Under the pieces are notes generated by a model. It saw nothing but the letters and a program-made list of their open reading frames with translations, was not told where the DNA came from and ran no database searches. Below are positions 51,008 through 60,004 of a DNA stretch of 64,000 nt, one piece after another. The position numbers and the translations under genes are program-made. This DNA is from Planctomycetota bacterium (lineage in GTDB: Bacteria; Planctomycetota; Phycisphaerae; Sedimentisphaerales; Anaerobacaceae), in NCBI GenBank assembly GCA_019456195.1, contig VRUK01000007.1, positions 21,692 through 85,691 of the forward strand, given 5' to 3'. Position 1 is the first letter of the stretch; every line of letters begins with the position of its first letter.

Positions 51008-52429
51008 TTACTGTTCCTGTGGGAAAACTACAAGCCGAGCCAACTGTATGTGGTCATAACTGCATGAACGGTCCTTTACTGCAAATGACACTGGAGCCTT
51101 ATCGTACTGGACACAAACCATCGCCGCCCCGCGAGCAAGATAAGCGCCAATGGTCTGGGTGCGCTGTAAGCTTCCCTGAGCAAAAAATGCTTCCTCACTT
51201 TTGAAACTGACAGAACGACTACGCTGGGCAGAGCGATATTTCTGATACCGATCTATGTTATTGTTCCAAAGCTTCATGGTATGCAACTGACTGCGGAACT
51301 GTTTGCTGGCGTTGGCCGGAACCGAGCCAAAATTAATACCACGGTCATTACCAAAGAGAGCATAACCACTTAAAATCGGAGTATTTGAGTCATTAACAAT
51401 ACTTACGACGACCTCATTACCATTGCGTTCAACCTGAGCATTGAAAGGTAATTGCTCCAGAGGCGACTCATTAAGTAGGCACTGGATAGTCCATATATTG
51501 ATGAGTAGAGAATATGGCAGGTTTCCACCGTCGTGCTGAAAACAATAAATTTTCCTGCCGCTGATTTCCCGGTTATAGGCCCCGATAGATTGCTGACTTG
51601 GAGCGATGCCAGACCACCATTGATTATCATTCAAGCCTTCGAACTCATAGTCATCGCTGCCAGATGCAAACAAACCGCAATAGTCAGTGGACCAGGCTTG
51701 ATTGCTGCTCTCGATTCCGTCAAGGACGGAAACCACTCTTAACTGCATTTTACCTCCACGCAGAGCCTGAACTCCGTAATAGGCGCCAACGGTAAACAGC
51801 ATAATCCAGAAAGAGCAAGTCAGCCAGGTCAGAGGAAGACAATCCTTGCTCTTCAGCATTTTATAGTCCACAGGTCCTAATAAAACAGCTAAAGTAATCA
51901 GTAAAAGTATCACCCACCAGATACTCAAAGGACGCATTTCGGAAATATTGTAAAGGTATTCCATAACCGCGTTGTTTGCAGTCTGCGCCCGCCCGACTTC
52001 GTATTGACGTTGTTGTCGTTGAAGGCGAGAGTTATCATCAATATTTTCGGAATTTTCGGTGAATCTGATACTACGTGACGAAGGCATTGTGTATGCATAA
52101 CGTTCAAGCTCACTACGTGGCACTGGCATTGTAGAACGTCCGGAGCGGTTACGAACAGCAGGCCGTGGAATCGGCCTTTCGGGCCTAACGGGCGCAATGT
52201 GAGAATCTTCCAGAATTTCTCTAATACGACCCACCCAAAACATCGAGGAATTTACCCTTTGTTTATTAGTCATCGCAGAAGGATCAAAAGCTAACACGCC
52301 CACACGACCGAAGCCTTTATATCCAGTGCCGAATAGAGTTTCGTCGGTATTATAAGTTTCTGTTTCAAAAAAGCGTGCTTCAGATTTGGGCACCAGTGAG
52401 CAGCGACAGTATCGGCCCTGCCAAAGCAA
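51008..52429 (-). CDS. Membrane protein of the MoxR/VWA cluster, N-terminus lost or replaced
   Basis: 473 codons, but the first about 20 are an out-of-frame reading of the preceding BatA gene (50-base overlap), so the genuine protein starts beyond the overlap. 'GTGYKGFGRVGVLAFDPSAM' resembles the end of a ThuA/GATase-like periplasmic domain. A low-complexity Arg/Pro linker follows, then two membrane helices (about 172-190 and 205-222; 'IWWVILLLITLAVLLGPVDY', 'LTWLTCSFWIMLFTVGAYYG') and a C-terminal beta-rich domain. 'GPVDY' and 'LTWLT' are conserved in planctomycete relatives. No signal peptide and no start signal are visible. I read it as the 3' remnant of a longer gene. Confidence 0.6.
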   Translation of the reverse strand: MLWQGRYCRCSLVPKSEARFFETETYNTDETLFGTGYKGFGRVGVLAFDPSAMTNKQRVNSSMFWVGRIREILEDSHIAPVRPERPIPRPAVRNRSGRSTMPVPRSELERYAYTMPSSRSIRFTENSENIDDNSRLQRQQRQYEVGRAQTANNAVMEYLYNISEMRPLSIWWVILLLITLAVLLGPVDYKMLKSKDCLPLTWLTCSFWIMLFTVGAYYGVQALRGGKMQLRVVSVLDGIESSNQAWSTDYCGLFASGSDDYEFEGLNDNQWWSGIAPSQQSIGAYNREISGRKIYCFQHDGGNLPYSLLINIWTIQCLLNESPLEQLPFNAQVERNGNEVVVSIVNDSNTPILSGYALFGNDRGINFGSVPANASKQFRSQLHTMKLWNNNIDRYQKYRSAQRSRSVSFKSEEAFFAQGSLQRTQTIGAYLARGAAMVCVQYDKAPVSFAVKDRSCSYDHIQLARLVVFPQEQ

Positions 52430-52652
52430 GCAAAATCAACAACAACATCAGTAACTGCAACAACAGCAGGATGTTGTGCCTTATCCTTTGAAACGGAGCA
52501 TTAACCTGCAAATCCTGCACAGCTCGTTTCCACAGCAGCGTGCTTGAGACTATCTGCTCGCGACGTTTAAGCTTGAGGAAATAAAGCAGCAACAGCAGCG
52601 GCACGGATACCGCAGCGGCATAAACAGCTATCATAGGTGTCAACCATTCCAT
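52380..52652 (-). pseudogene. BatA-type protein truncated after its N-terminal membrane domain
   Basis: 90 codons with two membrane helices: 'AAAVSVPLLLLLYFLKLKRR' then 'LLLLLQLLMLLLILLALAGP'. This is the aerotolerance N-terminal domain that in BatA-like proteins is followed by a von Willebrand A domain. Here the frame stops right after 'LALAGPILSL' with LTGAQI, just where the VWA domain ('VLVLDRSASM') should begin. The next frame starts inside it in another phase. A deletion that removed the VWA domain and the start of the next gene explains both. RBS GGGAG precedes the ATG. Confidence 0.68.
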
Positions 52653-52688
52653 AAATTAACACTCCCGGTAAAAACTAAACTGCTCCCA

Positions 52689-53588
52689 TTAACGAAGCAG
52701 GCGAATTCGCCGCAGATAGTTCAGCACTAACGACTCTACCGAATCAGCCGAATTGGCAAGCACATAAACCGCTCCGCGCTGCGAACAGAAATCCTTCAAT
52801 TCATTACAATAGGCGGTAAGGTTTCGCTTATAGTACTTCAACAGTGCGGAACTTACGGTAATCTCCGCGGCGTCGGCGTCTTCAATATCAAGCAGTTTCA
52901 AGTCGCCGGTAAACCTGGGCGAAAGCTCCTGGGCAGAGAGCACCTGGATAGCATACAGGTCGTATTGTCTGCCAATCAGTCGGCGCAGTCCGGAGTCATA
53001 GCCATCTTTAAACAAAAAGTCGCTTAGTACAATCATCACGCCGGAGCCGATGCGCCCGGCAACTAATTGTCGACACGCATTATCGAAATGCGACAGTCCT
53101 TCGCAATCGGTAGTCAACAGGTATTCCGCCATCTTGTGCAGGCAGTTGCGGCCACGCATATTGGCCAACTGACCCTTTATATCATCACCGAAAAAACTGA
53201 TGGTTACTCGATTATTGTTGACCAGGCTCACATAACCAAGAGCAGCCGTGAGTTTTTTGATGAAAAGTTCTTTCGAAGGCTCTCCCAAAGTCATCAAGCC
53301 GCTGGCATCTGCCATTATATGGACTGTAAGGTCCTGTTCTTCGAGGAAAAGCTTGAGGAACAATCGTTCCAATCGGCCGTAAATATTCCAGTCCACAAAA
53401 CGTAAATCGTCACCTTCGACGTAAGGACGATGCTCGGCAAATTCCACGCTCTGACCGCGGCGTTTGGAACGCCGCTCGCCCTGAAGCTTACCCTGGAGTA
53501 TCTTGCGGCTCATAATATCGAGAGAATCCAGCCGATTCATAAAATTCGGGTCGAGCAAATCCGTCAGTCGCTTTCCTGAATTTGTCAT
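52689..53588 (-). CDS. DUF58 domain-containing protein
   Basis: 299 residues. The diagnostic DUF58 core is 'GQSVEFAEHRPYVEGDDLRF' followed by VDWNIYGRLERLFLKLF, then 'EEQDLTVHIMADASGLM', a VWA-like strand with a degenerate MIDAS (DASGLM for DxSxS). 'IGSGVMIVLSDFLFKDG' is the second VWA strand. Members sit next to MoxR ATPases and may act as adaptors or chaperone partners in envelope or metal-insertion processes. Cytoplasmic. It is 17 bases downstream of moxR and followed after 36 bases by the truncated BatA gene. Confidence 0.93.
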   Translation of the reverse strand: MTNSGKRLTDLLDPNFMNRLDSLDIMSRKILQGKLQGERRSKRRGQSVEFAEHRPYVEGDDLRFVDWNIYGRLERLFLKLFLEEQDLTVHIMADASGLMTLGEPSKELFIKKLTAALGYVSLVNNNRVTISFFGDDIKGQLANMRGRNCLHKMAEYLLTTDCEGLSHFDNACRQLVAGRIGSGVMIVLSDFLFKDGYDSGLRRLIGRQYDLYAIQVLSAQELSPRFTGDLKLLDIEDADAAEITVSSALLKYYKRNLTAYCNELKDFCSQRGAVYVLANSADSVESLVLNYLRRIRLLR

Positions 53589-53605
53589 TTTAATACGGTC
53601 CCTGC

Positions 53606-54628
53606 TTAAGGTACATCAAGTTTTTGCTCCATGGTTTTAGGAGTATTTTCCAGTATTTGTTCAAGCACATCATCGGTTTTGATTCCTTCGGCCTGACCTT
53701 CGAAGTTCAGTAGAATGCGATGACGCATAGCCGGCCGTACAGAGTCCTCAATGTCACTGAAACTAACGTGATAACGTTCGTCGAGCATTGCGCGAACCTT
53801 GCCTGCCAGAACCAGGGCCTGAACACCGCGAGGAGAGGAACCGAAACGAACAAAACGGCTGGTTATCTCCGGTGCAAATTCTCCATTAGGATGCGTAGCC
53901 AGTACAAGGCGAATGGCATAATCCTGCACGTGCTCAGCAATAACAACATGCCTGACCAAATCCTGAGCCTGGATTATCCCCTCGGCACCGGTCACATATC
54001 TCACCTGGGGCTCGTGACCTGTGGTTGTCCGGTCGAGAATAGTACGAAGTTCCTCCCGATTACTGTATGGCACAAGCAGTTTGAAGAAAAATCGGTCCAA
54101 TTGGGCTTCGGGCAAAGGATAAGTGCCTTCCTGCTCGATAGGATTCTGCGTTTCAAGAACCATAAATGGCTCGGGTAATTTACGAATCTCTCCGCCGCTG
54201 GTAACCGAATGTTCCTGCATGGCCTCAAGCATAGCGGACTGAGTCTTGGGAGTAGCGCGGTTGATTTCGTCAGCTAAAATAATCTGCCCGAATATGGGGC
54301 CGGGCTGGTACTGAAACTGGCGTCTGCCTGTCGCTGCGTCTTCCATAACGATATTGGTACCAATGATATCCGCCGGCATCAAATCAGGGGTAAACTGGAT
54401 GCGCCGAAACTCAAGCGAAAAAACACTGCTCAACGTGCGCACCAACAGTGTTTTGCCCAGACCCGGCACTCCCTCTAACAGAACATGCCCGCCACAAAAC
54501 AGACAGATGAGCACGTTATCCACGATTGTCTCATGGCCGACAATAACTTTACCTATCTCACTGCGCAGCGACTCGAACATCTTACGGAAATCCTTACACT
54601 GTCCTTCGACATCTTTTTCTTTTGACAT
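53606..54628 (-). CDS. MoxR family AAA+ ATPase
   Basis: 340 residues from the ATG at 54628, nine bases after AGGAG; an ATG at 54637 is too close to that site. AAA+ motifs: Walker A 'LLEGVPGLGKTLLVRTLSSV', 'RIQFTPDLMPADIIGTNI', Walker B 'IILADEINRATPKTQSAMLE', 'FMVLETQNPIEQEGTYPLPE' (sensor 1 Asn) and 'QLDRFFFKLLVPYSNRE', sensor 2 'SPRGVQALVLAGKVRAMLDE'. MoxR ATPases act with DUF58 and VWA proteins as chaperone complexes. The gene is intact, in contrast to the damaged VWA partners on either side. Confidence 0.95.
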   Translation of the reverse strand: MSKEKDVEGQCKDFRKMFESLRSEIGKVIVGHETIVDNVLICLFCGGHVLLEGVPGLGKTLLVRTLSSVFSLEFRRIQFTPDLMPADIIGTNIVMEDAATGRRQFQYQPGPIFGQIILADEINRATPKTQSAMLEAMQEHSVTSGGEIRKLPEPFMVLETQNPIEQEGTYPLPEAQLDRFFFKLLVPYSNREELRTILDRTTTGHEPQVRYVTGAEGIIQAQDLVRHVVIAEHVQDYAIRLVLATHPNGEFAPEITSRFVRFGSSPRGVQALVLAGKVRAMLDERYHVSFSDIEDSVRPAMRHRILLNFEGQAEGIKTDDVLEQILENTPKTMEQKLDVP

Positions 54629-54648
54629 TTCAGTCATCTCCTAAGCAT

Positions 54649-56445
54649 CTATTTGTCATTTTCCGTCTTATCATTCCGGCCATTGTCGGCGGCCTTGCGT
54701 TTAGCCTTAAGCAGCCGTTGGATATGTGAGGACCCCTCCTCAGCGGCAGCACCCCCATTCTCCCGGGCTTCGATCTTTTCCGGAACAGGTTTCTCAGGTC
54801 CGGTCTGTGACTGAACCTGTAAGCTCGGAAGCTCACCGTTAAATTTCTCATCGGCTTCATACCGTCGGGAAGCATTTGCATCGGCTGAACGAGCCAGGAG
54901 CTGGTCACGAAGTTTCTGCCTTCTCATTCGGAGGCGTTCGAGAGTCTGGCTGCCTTTTCCTTCGGCCCGGCCGAGGCGAACTAAAGCAGTAACCTTTCGC
55001 GCCATAGCCCGAACGTTCAGCGCAATCCTCCGGACGGCCACATCCAGCAGAAACAACGCCAGCCAAATAAACATTAACGGCCGGTTCAGTGGCATCTGTG
55101 TTTCAGGGAATTTCAACCCGGTATAATCAAAGAGATTAGCTTGATTAGGGTCAGAGCCTAAAATCCGCCCGCCACTAATCTCGCTGACCTCCACAAGCAA
55201 TGGTTCATTATCAGAAAGGTCACGAAACTCAGGTGCAAAAGGAATTATTACAGTGGTGTGGGCCAATTGTGTCTTTGCATTTTCTCCCAGCTTTCTGTAT
55301 CGTAAATTCACGATGTAACTACCTGAGGTGCTCCCCTGGAACCGGCCACGGTACTGACCAGGTCCGAACTGCGTCAACTCAAGCGCATTGGCTGAGACAT
55401 CCGGTGCTATTATTTGTCCTTCGATATTGGCGAACTGCACAAATTTGCCTTCGGCATCAATTGCCTCAACGTTGATAGTAACCTGACGTCCCTGAACATC
55501 GGCGAAAACTTCGCAATCGGTGGACTGGGACGGCTTAGCCGCCCAGCGAACAGCTTGCTCCCAGAATCTTTCGAAACCACTCCACTGCAGCCAGTTCGAT
55601 GCCCACCGGCTGTCAACTGAACTGGTGAATGCAGCACATCGGCCGAGTCCTGACTGGCAGATAGCCAGAATGGGATCCGCCTGGTGACTGGCGAGAACAA
55701 CTTGATTGAGGCCGCTCTTGGGCCCGGTCAAGACATAACCGTCAAGGTTCGGCAGCACGGCAGGCAATCCCTTTGTTATCTCACCAAGAGAATAAGTTAT
55801 CTGGGGCGAGAAAGTTTCCTCGATAATCAGAGCACGCCGAACTACCTGTGCCTCTTTAATAAATATCTGGGGTAGCTGCTGAGGGTCCCTGACATCATAA
55901 AAGCGGCCGCCGGTAGCCTGGGCCACTCGCAGCAAGCTCTGAACATCAGCAGGAGAATGTGGAAAAACAGCTACACCGCTACAGGTAATGCCGGCCTGTT
56001 TGCATTGACTGAGCAACTGGGCGGTAGGTGGTCGTGGGTCACCGTCACTTATTACTATTACGTGCTTTTGAGCGGCATCGCAATCCTTCAGTTTGTCATA
56101 AGCCGCCTGCAAATGAGCGTGAAGGCTGGGCATATCACCCAGCCGGATTGTGTGGAAAATCTCGCTCGACCAGAAAACATCAGCAACCGGCGAGGCGGCC
56201 TCGGCCCTTATTCGCTGAACAATACCAACTGTCTTGCCGGCCTCTGTATCGAACCGAGACAACACTTTAATACCCGTCTGCTTTTCAAATTCGGCGATGA
56301 TAGGCTCAGCAAGAGCCTGGTCCACCGAGCAATACAGGACAACCTCCCTGGCGTTGTCACCGGGACTTTTTCTGCAGGACAATAAAAACAAAGCTGTGAA
56401 AATGATAAACAGACTTTGGAAAATAACTGTTATTTTTTTCCGCAT
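54649..56445 (-). CDS. Chimeric protein: start of an iron-binding lipoprotein fused to the C-terminal part of a VWA membrane protein
   Basis: 598 residues, start preceded by GAGGA. Residues 1-24 are a lipoprotein signal (ALFLLSC). Residues about 32-93 match the beginning of FbpA-type iron(III) binding proteins (REVVLYCSVDQALAEPIIAE, 'FWSSEIFHTIRL'). At 'IRL/GDMPSL' the sequence switches to the middle of a VWA domain (AAQKHVIVISDGDPRPPTAQ) and continues as the periplasmic GATase-like, membrane ('LMFIWLALFLLDVAV') and cytoplasmic parts normal for a planctomycete VWA protein. The VWA domain lacks its first half including the DxSxS metal site. The frame is open across the join, so a fusion protein could be made, but a rearrangement product is likely. 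Confidence 0.72.
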   Translation of the reverse strand: MRKKITVIFQSLFIIFTALFLLSCRKSPGDNAREVVLYCSVDQALAEPIIAEFEKQTGIKVLSRFDTEAGKTVGIVQRIRAEAASPVADVFWSSEIFHTIRLGDMPSLHAHLQAAYDKLKDCDAAQKHVIVISDGDPRPPTAQLLSQCKQAGITCSGVAVFPHSPADVQSLLRVAQATGGRFYDVRDPQQLPQIFIKEAQVVRRALIIEETFSPQITYSLGEITKGLPAVLPNLDGYVLTGPKSGLNQVVLASHQADPILAICQSGLGRCAAFTSSVDSRWASNWLQWSGFERFWEQAVRWAAKPSQSTDCEVFADVQGRQVTINVEAIDAEGKFVQFANIEGQIIAPDVSANALELTQFGPGQYRGRFQGSTSGSYIVNLRYRKLGENAKTQLAHTTVIIPFAPEFRDLSDNEPLLVEVSEISGGRILGSDPNQANLFDYTGLKFPETQMPLNRPLMFIWLALFLLDVAVRRIALNVRAMARKVTALVRLGRAEGKGSQTLERLRMRRQKLRDQLLARSADANASRRYEADEKFNGELPSLQVQSQTGPEKPVPEKIEARENGGAAAEEGSSHIQRLLKAKRKAADNGRNDKTENDK

Positions 56446-56517
56446 ACCGGTAATTCCTCATCTTGCAGCCAAAAAACCGTTTACAGCACTGCAAACTGTT
56501 TTTCGCGTTCCGGTTTC

Positions 56518-58161
56518 TCACTCACCGCCTGATTGTTCGAGTTGACCAAAATATTTCTTTATTGATTCTTCGTATTTGCGAGGAATAAGATTATCACTGA
56601 TGGCCTCGGCGGCGTTGTCTCGGCCTTCTTGAACAACTTCGGAATAATCACGCATGGCTTGGCCTTTAACCTGAGAGGCCTTGAAGTACCAACTGGCGAT
56701 GACAGGTCCTTGTCCCGGCTCGTTTTTCATGCGGGTTTTCATCGTGGAGGTTTCACCCGTCTCATCGAGAGAGCGGGGTCCATAACCCATTCCCGGCCCT
56801 CCCGTGCCGGCCCCGTATTTGTCGGATAATCCTTCCATAAACGGCCCCTGTAAACCGGGGCCATCGCACATTCCCTCTCCAAGACAACCGATGGCACGAC
56901 TAATCTCAGCCAGGCTGGCCTCGGTCAACATCAATTGCTGTTTAATACTTTCCATCTCGTCCAACTGTTCCATCACAGCCGCCAATTCGTCTCCGGATAA
57001 TCCACCTGCTCCGGCGCCGCAACCGGCCATAGCGCTGCCGAGACCCGAACATCGGCTGGAAGCCGACCTAAAAGCAGCGGCTTTGCGCAACAGCTCCTCT
57101 ACCTTCTCAGCAGACAGGCCCTGTTTTTGGAGAGATTGCCGCAATTGCTTGTCACCCAACTTAGCAAGCTTTTTACTCAATCCCAGCTTTTCCAGTTCCT
57201 TCTCAAGTTCCTCATTTTTCTGTGCCAGTTCCTGAAGCTGTTTGGCCAGGTCTTTTTGCTGCTGCTGGCTTAGTTTACCTTCAGCCAATTCCTTCTGCAG
57301 TTGATTCAACAGATTGGAAGCATCCGCGAAATTACCCTTGGCCAGCGCTAAACGTATTTTTTGTGACAAAACGTCCGGCGAACCCCGCAGTTGTTTAAAC
57401 ATCCGCTGCATCAGGTTCACAGACTCAAGCTGCATATCGCTCTGCATCTTTTTGATTGTATCAGAAAGGTTACCAAGTTCGCGGATTGCCTGCCGTTTGA
57501 TATCCTGCGGTTTGGCGTCTTTGGGCATCTGCTCTAATTTGCTCAAGGCATCAGCCAATTCAGGCTCACCCAACTGTTTGACTACCAGTTTGACTGGACT
57601 GGCTGCCTGTTTGATATCCACCTTAGCCTGCTGAAACTGCCTGTTTTTTTCCTCTTGCTGGTCGCGCTTTCTCAGGAATCCGAGAAGGTCTTTCTGCGGC
57701 ATAAACAATATTAACGCTACGACTACAAGCCACGTACTGACTGCATAAACCCAGCACCTTGAAGGTCGGATGGGAAAATGTTCCTGAGGATTTATATGAC
57801 GGATAGTTTCTCGGGCTTCCCTGCGCGATGCAGCAGCGAAATGGTCTTTCGAATCCGATAACGCTAATGTCGTACTGAAACGCTCGTGCAGTTTCAGTCG
57901 TTCGTCAAGCAGCAATGACAGTTGCATGCGCCCTGGCCGTCTGAAAAGCTATAGCAAAAGAACCAGAACTGCTGCCATGCCCACAAAAACCCACACGCTC
58001 CTGTAGTTGATGACACTTAAAGTCAGCAGGCGTTCGGTTAGAACGGCCAGCACAGCAACAATCCCACCGGCAGTCAGTACCCGCTCCGTATGTTTGAGAA
58101 ACAGATTAACATTGCAGCGAAACCGAACCACCCGGAGTTTCTTTTCGAGCGATTTCAGCAT
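56518..58161 (-). pseudogene. Coiled-coil membrane protein (DUF4175-like) interrupted by an in-frame TAG
   Basis: 548 codons from the ATG at 58161 (GGAAGGG upstream), broken by TAG at 57951-57949. Before the stop: two membrane segments ('VLTAGGIVAVLAVLTERLLT' and 'VWVFVGMAAVLVLLL'). After it, in the same frame: LFRRPGRMQLSLLLDERLKL, HERFSTTLAL, another membrane segment (about 57770-57710), long coiled coils (about residues 165-345) and a Gly-rich C-terminus ('GPGMGYGPRSLDETGETSTM'). In intact relatives the first two helices and the 'LDERL.L.ER.STALAL' segment belong to one protein. An ATG at 57927 could restart translation. It leads the MoxR operon. Confidence 0.72.
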
Positions 58162-58432
58162 ATACAACCCTTCCGCTATGAGCTATATCATTACCATTAA
58201 AGCTATACGCGGGATTCATTACCCGTGTTCTCTGGAATAAAAGCTGTCGTTACTAAATAATATGACGCATAAACCTCTAAAATGTTACAGTTTATTTGCA
58301 GAATTTATTTAAAAAATGATATTTTTCCGGCACTCACAATGATTACTATATTATAACCATCTCCGAAAAACACACAAATTATTTTTCCGAGTATTTATAA
58401 CTTACAAATACAGGCCAAACTGTGGCAGCAAA
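58162..58432. other. Spacer upstream of the MoxR operon
   Basis: A/T-rich 270 bases without a gene. It must contain the promoter for the leftward operon starting at 58161. CGGGATTCATTACCCG (58209-58224) forms a small hairpin in the leader. No clean -35/-10 pair could be chosen. Confidence 0.4.
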
Positions 58433-59800
58433 TTACCGCTCGACTATAAAGGTTATATCCCAATTTGAGGACGCCTTGTTTCTTTCGCCTCTCGGAAGTC
58501 TTTCTCTGCCGCCATCGTCTCTTTTATCCTCACCAACACTGTAAACCACAAAGCCGGTTTCAAGTTTATCGTACCGCAGAGTCCTGCCGTCAAAGGGGTC
58601 TCCGGGAACAGCATCTATATAAATCGGCACAAGGTCTCCCAGGGTATCCGGAAGATTACCGGTGTCCAGGCGATAACGCTGGATTGCAAGGGCAACTCGA
58701 GCGGTGCGCAGTTGAGCAACGTTTCTCAAATACGACCTCGTAATCCAGGAGTAGGTAGGTTGAAACATGCGCAAGAGTATATGGGTCTTCGATGCCTTAT
58801 GAAGTTTAGTCTCTACGATATCGGTCGCATTCTGACGCCGGTGCAAAAGAAGACTGGTAGTATCTATGTAATCGCTTATAAGATCGAGGTAAACAATTGC
58901 ATCTCTGTCAGCAAGGCCCAGGGCCTTGTAGAGTTCAATGATTGGAGCAGGCAGCATCTTTTTGCCAACAAGTTCTTGAGTCAAAACCGCGGGATTTTTG
59001 AAAACATAAATTCCCCTGCATCGTTCACCGACAAATGCGCGGGGCATAGCCGAAATATCCTCGGCATCGGCAACGGCATTGCCAAGTTCGACCAATTGCT
59101 TATCTGTAAAGTCAGTTCTATTTATAATGCGTTCGAGACCCGATACAGCAAGCCCCCGGCAGACTGTAAGAGTAAGTTGAGAGGTGGCTGTCGGTTCTTT
59201 GACAAGAGGACATGCAATATCAAAAATGGATGTTACTGAACGAGCGGCTAACTGGGATTTATTGTTTTCTGCGTGTAAAATCGCCTCCAGTTTGAGAAAT
59301 ATCGCACCCTTGCGTAAGTCAGCCAAATGGTACATCGGATATCCAAGGTCAACACTGAAATCCACAGGATAACGACAATGCTCAATTGCAGCACCTTTGT
59401 GCAGCAGTTAAAGGGCCTGCTGATTGTCGGCGAGATATTGAGCAACAAGCCCTTTAGTTTCTTCGGCCAAAGGTTCTGTACGAGCGGGAAGCTTGCCTCG
59501 ACCGAATACAGGTAAAGATTCAAGTTCTGTTTTATTCCATTCATAATAGCATAAGAATGCCTCTATGAGCGTATCGGCGGCATTCTCAGCACCTTCGGGT
59601 ATCGTGTACCACTCGTTCAGCTCGGCCAGAGTTACAGGATAGCCGGCAGCCCGGATGGCCTCAATTCTGGCCCGCAGTTTCGACCTCACCCTCAATCGAA
59701 ACACGACAAAGACACAAACAGTAATAAGCAACAGTACGATCAATATACGAGAAACTTTTAGTTTTCGACCTCTTTTGTGAGCTGCTTCACTGTCGTCCAC
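58433..59800 (-). pseudogene. Planctomycete membrane protein with GspG-like C-terminus, interrupted by an in-frame TAA
   Basis: 456 codons from GTG 59800 (AAAGGAG upstream). TAA at 59410-59408 breaks an otherwise open frame: before it '...VAQYLADNQQAL', after it 'LLHKGAAIEHCRYPVDFSVD' then LGYPMYHLADLRKGA. Relatives read through this region as 'N..AL.LLH.GA....CRYPVD', so a sense codon (perhaps GAA) became TAA. One N-terminal helix (KVSRILIVLLLITVCVFVVF) anchors it. The C-terminal part 'ARVALAIQRYRLDTGNLPDT' with 'PIYIDAVPGDPFDGRTLRY' is the pseudopilin-like tail common in these bacteria. Function unknown. Confidence 0.72.
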
Positions 59801-60004
59801 GATAAAATCTCCTTTTAATAAATTCTGAATGAACCATGTTCCGCTTATTAGCAATGCCAATCAAAGTTTATGATACCACAGATATACAGATATTTGAATT
59901 GACTCTGTTGAAAAATCAAACTTTTCAGTACCCAAGTTTTGCTTTCCAAACAGCTCTGTAGTAAGGATTATATTCATCTTTTTCTTGACCTCACTCTGAA
60001 TAGA

